A stretch of 64,000 nt of DNA, taken from positions 47,717,692-47,781,691 of the forward strand of contig QVOM02000116.1 of the NCBI GenBank assembly GCA_003586115.2, in the 5' to 3' direction. The translations under genes and the position numbers were made by a program. This stretch comes from Salvator merianae (Eukaryota; Chordata; Lepidosauria; Squamata; Teiidae). Below the pieces are notes generated by a model that was given only the letters and a program-made list of their open reading frames with translations, did not search any database and was not told the DNA's origin. Numbering within the stretch: the first letter of the stretch is position 1; each line of letters starts with the position of its first letter. This document shows positions 25,501 through 37,500 of the stretch, one piece after another.

Positions 25501-28500
25501 TCTCTTTATTCAGGCTTAGACAGTTCTCGGTTACAAAAAAAGGAGGGGTGGACCAGAGCAAGCAGGACATCAATCACTTTGGAATATTAGCACCTTAAAG
25601 ATGTCTTTAGCAGGTCAATAATCTTTTCACCTTCGAAGGACTTTATCAGATCTTGTCTAAAGCCTGGATAAAAGCTTTTGCATTAAGTACTTCTAACAAT
25701 TGGCACTGTGTCTCCACCACACAAAGCTGTTTTCTTCTTTAAGGATACAATCCTCAAGGTCATGATTCTCAACTGCCGACCAGAATGACAAAGGAGCATT
25801 ACCTACAGCCAAACAAGCTGTCAACACAAACTTTGTCACAGCCTAGATAAAGAAACTGGCAGACAGTGATAATAGGTCTAATTCCCACCCCCCATCCCTA
25901 GGGAGGTAAACAGATTCCAAATCAGTTTCAAAACCTAGGCACATGAAGCAATGTTATCTCAGAAAATACAATAGAAAGAGACTCACTGGAAATTCATCTA
26001 GAGGTTCATTGATTTCAAGATCTAGCACTTCGTCATTATAAATCTCTTCTTCTCCCTGATCTTCCCCATATTCTATTTGGTCTTCTGTTAGCTCAACCTC
26101 TTGGCCTTCATACTGCCCTTCTTCCGTGTACTCCTCAGCATATTCTTCAGGCACTTCCGATTTATCATAACCCGGTTCATCTTCCCCTTGTTCGTACTCT
26201 GAATCTTGTTCGATAGAGTGGTCATTAGCACCCTCTGCCATGTCAAAGGAGGTAACCATGCTAGATGTAGTGTTAAGACTGACCGCAACATCTTGAGTAC
26301 TATGAGAATAAAAACAAAAAGAGTTGAAAAATCAGTATTTTAAACTACAGTTTGACAACTAGACACAAGTGTACTGATCCTGTATACAATGCACACAAAT
26401 CATAAAGTCTCTTTATACATTAGCAAAAGCACAGCTCACACACTAACTTGATTCCATGCCACAAACTCATCATATGCTTACTTACACCACAGCTTATCTC
26501 CAGCTGCAGGCTATTTGACCAGAGGGATCAAGCCTACCAGATGGTCTAACAGGTCAGCTTGGCAAGAAGTGCAGGGTAACCATGCAATCAATTTAAATTC
26601 TCAGACTAATATATGCAGAATAAAAATAAAAAGTATCTGCTTTCTTCCATCCTATCATCAGCTACTTCATTACTGTGCTTTATAGAAACAGTGCCAAGCT
26701 TTAGAGACATAACTAAATGGAGGGAGGGAGGGAGGGATATAGATAATTTTCTGTAATCAAATATTGCTTTTTGGAGGAGGGTGCTTGAAAGGACTTCGAA
26801 GTGAAATTTTCATTGTCCTTAGAAGCTCAAATAAGCTTCAGGTTTGAAAAAACTCAAAGTATTCTATCTAGAATTTGAGAATCTAGCACTACTAAGCAAG
26901 TGAATAAAAAAAGAACAAATATTCTAGCCAATTACAAAAGAATCCCAAAACTAATATGTTCTAGTTTCCACATGCAGAAATCTTCTAAATTTCTTAATTA
27001 TTTCTTCAAAAATTAATTCAACTAACCAGATATGGGCCAAGTAGCTCAGCTGGCCAAGGGACATAGAGGATAGTCAAATGAAAGCTGACAGCCCAAACTA
27101 CATGCTCACATTACATTGCAGATTCTATTTGTGATGAATCAAGTCCAACATAACAGCATTTTTAAGAAAACCCTGATGTTTGGGTTGTCTGTTGAACTAA
27201 TTATGAACGATGGATCTCTCTTTCAATGTTACCAGCAAAACTAAGTAAAACGGTTTCAAAGATAATGTTTTAAAAATCTAATCAAACCCAATCCCAAATC
27301 TATACATTATCTTTTAACAATGTTAAAATAAGGGAAGGGAAATGGACTGTGGCAGGTCTACCCATCTCGAATTGGACTCGGTTTTGAAGCAGTGCATCCA
27401 AGAAAAACTAGTAAAGCTGTTGTCCAATTTAAAGAAAACATTGTCGATTAGCTGCAGAGCCAGCTCACTGTCTATGTGAGTGTTTCATTCTTCCAAATCC
27501 TTGCAAATCACCAAACCATTAATATGAAGTTATTGGGTTTATGTGGACCTTGGGGTTAGGGAAAGCCTATTTCCTTCAGAGAAAAGTACAGGGAAAAACA
27601 GCAGCAGCAATAAAAAGAAGGAAGGCGAGAAGAGAAGAGAAGAGAAGAGAAGAGAAGAGAAGAGAAGAGAAGAGAAGAGAAGAGAAGAGAAGAGAAGAGA
27701 AGAGAAGAGAAGAGAAGAGAAACAAGTAGCAGAGGCGGCACAGGAACAAGAACAGAAAACGTGGAAAGCAAAGAAATGAACAATATAGCCAGGAAGAAGG
27801 AGAGATGGATAAGAGTAGAGGGAAAAAGGCAGGAACAAGGAAACTGACATGGGAAGGCTTCAGAGCAGAGCTGTGAAAGTGGGAGAAGTGTGAACAATGA
27901 AAGTGGAGAAGGCTGGGATAACTGGGAAAAAAATACTGCTGCATAATACCTGCCTCCTTCAATGTCTATAAGGATGCAGCTGTAACTGACTGTGACAGGC
28001 AGGACAAATGACCCTGAGCTACAGCCTGGTGGAAGTTGCTGCTGCTGGGGCCCACGCTCCTACCCAGGGTTAAACAAGAAATATCTGCTAGACTTCTGCT
28101 CTTGCACAGGAAGAGACTAGAGAAGCTCCCACGGCCCGTGTTCTCATGCAGAGCAATACAGAAAGAAGTCCTTGGGTCTCCTGCTGCCATTCAGGGCTGT
28201 TCTTTCCCTTGGGGAGCCTTTATAGCAGACGCGTCCCTGCTGTACTGTTTCTGTATGTTCTCAGAACATTTCATTCATTTTAGTTGCAAAGACCATTCCA
28301 GATGCACACATCTTTCCTCATTGTTTTTTAAATTTTGCCTACGAGAAGGAGTCTTTTCCAAAGCTCTACCTTTTTAATTTCAATTCAAATAATTTCTTAC
28401 CCTCAAACGTTTGGGTTTTATACGTGTGTGAATGAATTGCTCAAAACCTATGCAGTTTTCTCTCCACATTTGTGGGTTCTATCTCTGTAAAATATACAGG

Positions 28501-31500
28501 CTCCCCATATTTGCAATGCATGTATTTATGACTAGGAGAAAAGAACTGTAGCCCTTGACTTCTCTTTCTTTTATGGCTGCCTTGCTGTTTTGCCTTCCTT
28601 TCAACACCATTTTCCTTCTCAGTATCTGCAGGCAAATCCAGTTTTCTCATCATTTTTATCTCTTCAACTGCTTCTCAGTCCTGCTTTTCCTTCCTACTTC
28701 CTTATTTTAACCACAGCAAAAACTTAAACAATTTTTTTAAAAAAATCATTCACTTCTACCAAAATACAGCACCTTAGTTTTATATATCATTATTAAATAA
28801 ATACACACAAACACAGCTCCCATGCAGTTAAAGCTACACCAACATCTGAATAAAAATTATTCGGAGGCAGATGTAAAAAAACCAGCAAGTTAAAAGAGAC
28901 TAACCTGAAATGTTGATCCTCTTCATTGTCACTCTGTAGAAGATCATCATTCAGTTCTTCATCTGACATATCTGACTGGGTCTAAATATTTTAAAGAAAT
29001 GCTCTTAAAACCTTTTTCCCTCCTTGGAAGTGAAAACATCAATAAGCAGCTGGCATTCATGGTGAACATTAACTTGCTGCTTTACCCAGCAACTTCATAA
29101 ATCAGTAATATAGTAGAAAAACTGAAGCTAGGACTATATAAATACTTAGATTATTTTTACCAATTTTCATAGGTTTGCAGGAATTTGATAACTTGCAGGA
29201 ACTGTCTGATTGTGGAAATGCAAACTGAAGCACATTTTCCAACAGAAGAGGTGGATAATTCTGGAGAGAGAATTAATGTAATATAGTGGCTCAGGTATTG
29301 GAAGAAGGCCAGGGAGACTCAAGTTCAAATCTCTGACCAATTTCAACCCTTAGAAGCAGTGGCGGCCACTGACTTTAAGAGCGGGTGTTCGTAACCTGAA
29401 GAAAGCACATGATTGCTGTTCGCAGAGCCTCCGTACTGTCGCAGCATGAAGACCTGGAGGCCCCACGAACAGCAATCGCACGCTTTCCACGGGTTACGAA
29501 CACCCGCCCTGAAAGCCAGCGGCCACCGCTGCTTGTAGGCTTCTAATTATGACTCTTTCCATATTGGGCCTTATTCTGGGATATATCCCAGAATAAGGCC
29601 CAATGCAGAAAGTACCTATCTCTCAGCTTCACAACAGCAGCCTGAGGTATTTCGAAGCATAAGAAGCTCTACTTGTCTTGGATAAAGGGTTGTATAATAA
29701 AGTAGAACGAAAGCTACAGAATCTTACTAAACTCATGGTATTAAAATCCTGAGAATTAGCACTCTCATGCGCAGAATGTCACAGACCCATGCAAACAATC
29801 CAATATTTCTATAATTTATGATGCTTTAAAGGAAACTTTTACAGAAAACCCTAACTGGCATGAATGACAATTGGGGGGGGGGGGGACGACAACAAAATAA
29901 AAAAGGTATTATAAGGATTATGTATGGTTATTGGTAAATTGATCTGCTAGCTTCTATGACTTTAGGACACTATACTCTGTGCTAATTAGTTGGCTAGACA
30001 GTCAGCTGGCAAGACAGACATACTAGTGTACAACAACACAGTACAGTGGTAGGGTGTTGGCCTATGGCATAAGAGTCCCTGGGTTCAAATCCTCACATGG
30101 TCAGTGTCTCCAAGTTTAAGGGCAATTCCACACTGGCCAGTATATTGGACCACCAAGCTTACTAGGAGCCTCCCTTTGACCCCACCAGCACACGATCTGG
30201 TCTATTGCCGGGTTTGGAATCATCCTAACCTACCTCACAGGGTGACAGGCAAACATTATCTGAACATTTCCTATACTTTCACAGAAATTCACCCCATGGC
30301 ATCATACTATGTGTCCAAATATTTAAATTATATGAGCTTTGGACAATAAAGCAAGCTTTAGTTGAGTGAGAGTAAAGCATTCCGTCTCTTGTCTTCAACA
30401 ATTTCATTTATGAGCCTGTTAACTGGCCAAGCAAATGAAAGATCTAGAGACAAAAAGACTGGGGAAATTGGAAGGAACTCAGAGAACAGCAATGTAATTG
30501 CTAAGGGTTGGATGAGCTCTTATGCGGCTCTGAACTGCTTCCAATTTGTTAATTGTGTTGTCAACATTTGTTTCTATCCAACAGAAAGCAGGTCAAGTTA
30601 TTAAAACAGAGCCAGATTATTATAATTTGTGTAAAGCACAAAAGATACTATTTGGAGTCCCTACAAGAGGATGGTTTTTAAAAGCAAGCTAAGTTTTTTG
30701 TATTTAAAAAATAATAATGGCCCGAGTGTCAAGCAGAGGAAGAGCTACAAAATTGCAATTCAACAGAGAATACACATTAACTAATCTACTACTATTTGTT
30801 TCATTGGATAGCTCTCCAAAGAAAATGGAAACAGTGCAATTACTTGGTAGCCTGAAAAAGAAGTGCACATAATACATGCAACAAAAGGCAGCTATTGGCA
30901 GACTAAACACCCAGCTGAACCTAATCCAAGTTTGCCACACTTAAATCAATAGGACTTAAATTAGCCATGACTATGGTAGGAGTTGCATGGCAGGCAGAAG
31001 AGTGCTACTAGTGTAGCATTAGCCTCTCTGTGTATTAACAGGAGCACTACAGCAGTAACACTCCTCTTAAAGCGGTGTCGTGCTGTTCCCACATCACCCA
31101 CTGCTTCCAGCTGAGATGCTGACAGCCAATTGGGGGGGGGGGGTCCCTGGCTGTGATGCTGATGGCTGAGGGCACCATTCTCGGTGTTCAAGGACATGAC
31201 AGACCACTCTGGATACACCAGGAAGGTCTCCGTGGTATCAGGAGCACAAAAATAGGAGGGCCTCAGCTGCTGAGATAAACAGTACAAGTTCTCTGGCCTC
31301 TTCCTACCACTCCATAATTCAAGCACTCTAATGAGTGCTTACAGCAGCATGATGGATGGACAAATGTGAGTTTGCATGGATGCCACACTCATCCAGTGCA
31401 TCCAGTTTGCCATGACGGAGCAGGAAATATGATTCCTGCACCATCTTGGTGCATTCGCGGCACCAATAAAAGCACTGGATGAACATTGCTTATGTTGCTA

Positions 31501-34500
31501 CAGTGATTTCACAATGACCTAGCTGCAGTAAACTTGGCTTTGATCCAAATCATTTAGCATAGTTTGTATCAAAAAAGACTATAAATTATTCTAAAGCAGG
31601 CAAGTTGCAAGAAAATTAGAAGAATACTGGCATTTAAAAGTGCTATGGGCATTTTTATTCTGCCTTTCTTCAACATAAGGAAAACAAAGATTTCTTGCAA
31701 CGTATTAAGAAAAAGCTCACTAAAACAGATAGGCAACAGGCTAAAATACATCTCAAAATAAGTTAAGGAATTTATGAAATATTTTTCAGAATTTGCAAAC
31801 CCAAACTCAACATTAAGCCACAATTGCCCATTGCAAAACGGAACATTTACACTTCAGTTAGTACATAACTGAAGAAAGCATTTTACAGTACTAAAAATGT
31901 CAGCGAAGTACAACTGTATCGCAACAGTTACAATGTATCTATTTTCTATTAGCATCTTTTGTTAAAACCACTCCTTCTGGAATCCGGTTTCTGTATCTCT
32001 GTGAATGTGCTTCTATGCACTTAGCCATAAGAAACTTCTACACTGATTGCAAAGAAAGCAATATAGACCAGGTCTACACCTTGACAGGATGCTGGTATCA
32101 TAGCATCATGGCAACTGATTGTCCATGCACAGCATGAGCATGCACATGATAATTTTCCAGCTTGGAAAATATTTAGATTATAAAATGCCCTATCAGTTAA
32201 GGAAACAATTTACCCATACACATTTTGAATTAATTGATTCCACAGTAAAGCTGGGGAGGTACCACCAGGTGCCTTATAAGGAAAGATTGTGTGTTTGTGG
32301 CATGCCAGCAGTTGAAGATCTCTGTCAGATTCTGTTTCTCTGTCAGCTGTATTCTTCTATTAGAACAATCTATCTGGGCCCTCTTTTACAAAAGTCGAAT
32401 AATTGAATCCAAAACATAAGAGTGTGGGTCTAACTATCAGTATGAAACATCTGCTTGAGTACCTTTCTATTAAAAACAGCTTCCAATGATGTATAAAAGC
32501 CCAATTTTGGATGTTTACAAAACTGGAAGGCTGACTTGTAGTCCTAAATATCTTTTGCAAGGAAAATTATTTGAATCAGCCAAAATAGCCAACTACATGG
32601 AATATCCACAATGGCTGTAAACCACCCTGAGACCTTTGGATATGCGGGGGGAGGATAAAAATACAAATAAGTATGGCTATCAGAAAAGATATCATTCCTC
32701 ACCTTATAGACAAAACTAACAGAACCCATATGTTTAAAATATATCCATTTACTCTATTTTGTGCATATACTTTAAAAAGTGTCTTTACCTTTTTGCCAGC
32801 CAGCAAATCTTCTCCTAGCAAGTCATCATCTAATTCACTGGACAAAATAGAGAAAATTCACAGTCTTGAAAAGAACTTTATGAAGCAAGATTAAAAATTA
32901 TAGCACCAGCCCATGAATTTCACTTAAGTTACTGACACAATCTGAAAGTTGCTTGACTCCAAATCATAGGCACTGAATTCATCAGCAGAAGTCTCAACAT
33001 TAAGCTAATATGTTATCAAATGGAGATGAGGGAATAAATTGCTTTCAGTTCCTCAAAGACTGAGTGATAACTTTCACTGAACTCATGGATGCCACATGAT
33101 AATCTCTAGTTTTCTGTTCTCTCACCAAAACTCCATGTTTCCCAGGCTCAATATGTATTAAATAGGAGGGTGCATTGGTTTGCTCTCCCAAAATACTATG
33201 AATGAACTGGGCCAAAAGTAGAATAGAGCCTACAAAAACAACGTCCCAACAAGCATTTCATGCCTGCACTAGATGATATCCAAACTGTGAACCCTATTAG
33301 ATATTATCTAAAGAAATTTGGCTAATATCTAATGTAGGACTCACTTGTCCTTTGGGGATACTGCTCCTGGGCTGAAGAAAAGCTGCCCTGCCAGATCTCT
33401 GGTGCTCCTACCTCCATGTGCTACCCCTGGCTGCAAAGTCAACTCAAGTGGGTGCCTCCTTTTCTGTAGCTAAGAGAGTGCCCTTGGAGCTCCAAGAGAA
33501 TCTTCACTTCTTGGGTGCCCAGAACTCTCCAGAACATCTCACTGTACCAATGATTTGTGTGAAGACATCAAAGGTAGGAGACAGTGTTTTTCCCTACTGT
33601 GTTTTGGCACTGAACTGATGTCCAGAGAATGTAGGGAGTGGGTAAGCAACTTGTTTGGCATCAGAATATTTGAAAGGAGAGAAGAAATGACATCAGTTTG
33701 TTCCACCCCTGCAACCTGTGTCTTGGTGTGGAGCAGTTGTCACCCGTGTGTTCAGCAATACTAAACACCCTAGTCTGCATGTGGCAGGTTGGCATGCCAC
33801 GTGGCATCGGTATGTTCAATACTGCAGCATGTGCAGAAATCCTTGTCTAGATGGGGGTGTTGGAATTTTGTGTAGAATCAACGTGTTCAGCATTGCAGAA
33901 TATGCAACACCTTTTTCCTGGTGTGGTAGGCTGGCATATTAAGCCGCATGTTTGCCACTCAGTAATTTCCTTACTCCACCATGCACTCAGGTAAGACAGC
34001 TCTGAGCCTGTTGCATGTAGTGTTTGGGAAGAAAGGACCACCACTGGGAACCTGAAGATGTTACTAGCTCACCAACTTCCTGTCTTCTTCCCTCCCCCAG
34101 GACAAGATGTGTTGTCCTGCCAGGACGGAGGGAAGGTTACATTTTAAACGTGCCTTAGGTTATTCTATGCATTTTATCTTTTTATTGCTGTGATCCACCT
34201 GGGACCTTCAGATGAGGGGCAGGATATAAATTCTTAAATAAATATTACGTATTTATTTCAAACATCTATATACCACATCTGACAAAAAAATCTCGAAAAC
34301 GCTTTATAGAAGAAACATAAAAGCAAAGGTTAAAAAATCCTTTAAAAAAAACACATTTCTCTATTTGCCTTAAACAATAAAAGCTGGCTGGGTTTGGCAA
34401 TGTCTGAGTGAAAAGATAACTCTGACAGGTGCCTAGAAACAGTGATCATCCATGTTTCCTGAATAGCAGATAGGAGGAATCCACTTAATATATAATATTA

Positions 34501-37500
34501 ATAGACTTATAATTGATTTCAATTCGTGTAGTATTCTTTGCATAGGAAATTCATAATGTTTAGAATACTTACATTAATACTTCACAGATAATACAAGTAC
34601 AATGACAATAATTTATGGATGTGCACAGTGTTACAGTGCAGCATACTCGGCTAGGGAAAGCAGAGAGGATCTTGGTGCAATCACTAGCAACTTTGTGTCA
34701 TGCCACTCCATGGCAGTGCTTAGCAATTTGTCACTTGCTTGAGGCTGCTAAAAGCTGATTCCTAGGACACCAGCATTGATCTGCTCACCCTGCTTTATAT
34801 GCAGTGCAGTTGTACCCAGTTCAGCACAAATTCAGGCATATCCCAGAGAAAATGGAGAAACAAATTTCCATGTACACACACAGACACACATATTCACACA
34901 CAAAATCTTAGGCTGTTTGGTCATCAGAAAAACATAGAAAGGCTGTAGGAAGAGTTCTTATCCAAGCCAAACTGTATTTTAAAATAAACAGGAATTTTTC
35001 CAAATATCTTTTAAGGGTTACATTTAGTCAACTGCAAAAGCAACTTTTTATGCACATTATTACAGTGTACTTGCTCATGCTTCCCATTTGCAAACTCTCC
35101 ACAGCAGGTATGTATTTCTCTACAACTGAGCATCTGATATACAGACAGCATGCAGACAACTTCATTAGCGTCTGAATTTACACTTTAAAAAAAAGGATAC
35201 AAAACAGAAATTCAAGAAAGAAAAATCAAATTCCATATAAATCAACAGAACACGAAAACAGTGTTACCTGTCCCAATCATCATCCCCAGTTCTCCTTCTC
35301 CAAGATCTTTCTGCACCAGGCTTGTCAAACTGATCAAAGTCATCTGTTAGAATAAGACATTTAGTGATTTGTACAGGAATACATGAAGAAAATGCATATT
35401 GTATTCTAAAACAGAAGCACTGAGCTTTCTCCTTTAGGATTCGTGCTTGTTTTTATACATCTTCCTATGACATGGGAACAGCTCAAAAACATTAATTTAT
35501 TAGATTAAAAACAAAGGTCATATTTACCAACAACTCCAACTACAGTACTATTGTTGATCCCAATATCATGTTTTGGTATTGCTCAGCACTTTTGCTTTTT
35601 GTGTTTTATGACTGCTTGTTATTTTAAGATAATGTTATCGGCTCTGTTCACTCCCTGCAAACTCTAAACAGAATCATCTTAAAAGAAAGTTCTACAATCA
35701 TTTTACATTACACTAGAAGAAAGTTCATCATGCTATGACAGCAACTGCCAAACTAGCATGCACCATATAAAAACTTACATCTCCAATCCAGACAAGTTAC
35801 AGGATATAATATGTATACATGATCATGTAGGACTCAGTTTTAGAATCTACACACCATGTAGAAAACATGACTGTATACTTGTGGGTGGCATTTCTGGCAA
35901 GAAGTTGCTGAAAGGTCTCAAAGGGGTATTTTGCCACATAATATCAAATTTTAACTTGCAAGTAACTATCCACAATTCGTCAGCTGTTTAATTAAAGCCC
36001 ACTGCTATAAGAGACAAAATTCAGTATTGTAACCTAGTGTTTTTACAGAAAAGCTTTTCAATAAAAAGAAGTAGTTTCTTATCACAGAACTGCAGCAAGT
36101 ATCGTCATTTCAAAACTACTGCACAAACCACTAGAAACCTTTGCCATGAATTTCTATTCTTTTCTTTTCTTTCCCTTCTCTTTCTCTCCTTGGTGCTGAT
36201 GAATCTGACTACATACTCTAAAAAATATTCACCACATCTAGCATTGTAATATCTATGCAGTCATAAGTAAAGTCTCCCACAAAATCCCAGGGCCATTATT
36301 AGTATGGAGGCACTAACATTTACTTTAACAAGAAACCTTTATCTGACGAACTCAATGGAAAACGTCCAGTATGCCTAGATTATATAGTTCTGCACACAAA
36401 TTCTATAATTTGAATATTTCAGTGTTTGCCACCAAGGTTCACACTAAATATCGAATTATCTTTTCATAAAGCAACACTTTTCAGTTAGCCATACTTTATC
36501 TGATTGACATAATACAATGCTAAACTTGTCATCAATCAACATCACACATACACGAAATTCTCCAGGGGCCTATTCACACTATTCTAAGGTGGAGTAGACC
36601 CTAAAGTGTGGACACCATCTGCACTATGGGCCTACAAACTTACCTGAAGCCAATTACCAGCGTTCATACCTGTGTCCGATCCTCACCACAGCAGCGGCCA
36701 GCCAGCATCTGGCCACTGCCATGGTGTCGAGCAGGCCCATGCAGTGTGCAGGCACGATGGGCTGATCACGGCAGCGCCATCAGGCCTACCTGATTGGGCC
36801 GCCGAATTGGGGTGTCCCAACTGGGGCACAGCATAGCTTGATCGCATAGGCCCAATGGCATTGCCACAATCAGCCCATCATGTGGCCAGCTGGGTAACAC
36901 AAGGCCTGACTGGGCATCGCACAGTCTGATCCAGCATTGCAGGTCTGATTGGAGCATCATGCAGGCCCAATCAGGTCTGTGCGATGGGACAGGCCTGACT
37001 GAGCAATCACACAGGCACAACAGGATGTCGGGCGATGGCGTGGGCCCGACTGAGTGATCACTCATGACAGTCAGCCACATGCATAATTAGGTTCTGCACC
37101 AGTCTAGAGCAGGACACTACAGGTAGGTGCAAATGGACCTACCAGAAACTCACTAATTAGTGCTCCACCGGTATCCGCGATCACAAGCGCATGAAGCCCA
37201 CTCCTGGCCACTCGGCCCATTGCATCCTTGATGCTTACGAGTTGCAAGTGCGAATAGGTCCTAGTATTCCCCACCTTTATTTTCTTTTTTATTCCTTTCC
37301 CCCAATTTTCCCCCCATGCGAACCAAGGCCTGTGGTGTTACTGTTTAATCGAACAAACATCATAATCTATAGGCAGACTTTTTTCATAACCTATACTTAG
37401 CACTGACCATATCTGGCTGAATTAAGATAACTAACCGACATTAGTTAAGTAGTCACTTAAGTCTTTGTATGTTAGAGTGAGGATATTGAACTAGAATCAG

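Larger units (their letters stand above)
28982..32788 (-). other. RBM33 intron 3
   Basis: Holds SINE heads (29283, 30038), a palindromic hAT MITE (29357-29531), a 66-bp fused-terminus MITE (29551-29616), G runs of 13 and 12 (29873-29885, 31132-31143; both after CAATT), and an L2-type tail near 32605. 30960-31550 is GC-richer with no recognised family. Confidence 0.7.
32838..35267 (-). other. RBM33 intron 2
   Basis: Contains a GC-richer stretch (33350-34140) with a diverged local repeat (33735-33945), an L2-type tail (34180-34245) and an antisense L2-like stretch (34246-34450). The short ORFs at 33418-33942 overlap the local repeat and show no family resemblance. Confidence 0.65.

Noticed and set aside
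27035..27062. tRNA-like phrase GTAGCTCAGCTGG
   Set aside because: Matches a tRNA A box, but no B box or cloverleaf follows at proper spacing.
27541..27962. Several ORFs rich in Arg-Glu-Lys or Ser-Leu-Phe
   Set aside because: All read through the (AGAGA)n microsatellite, which is open in every frame.
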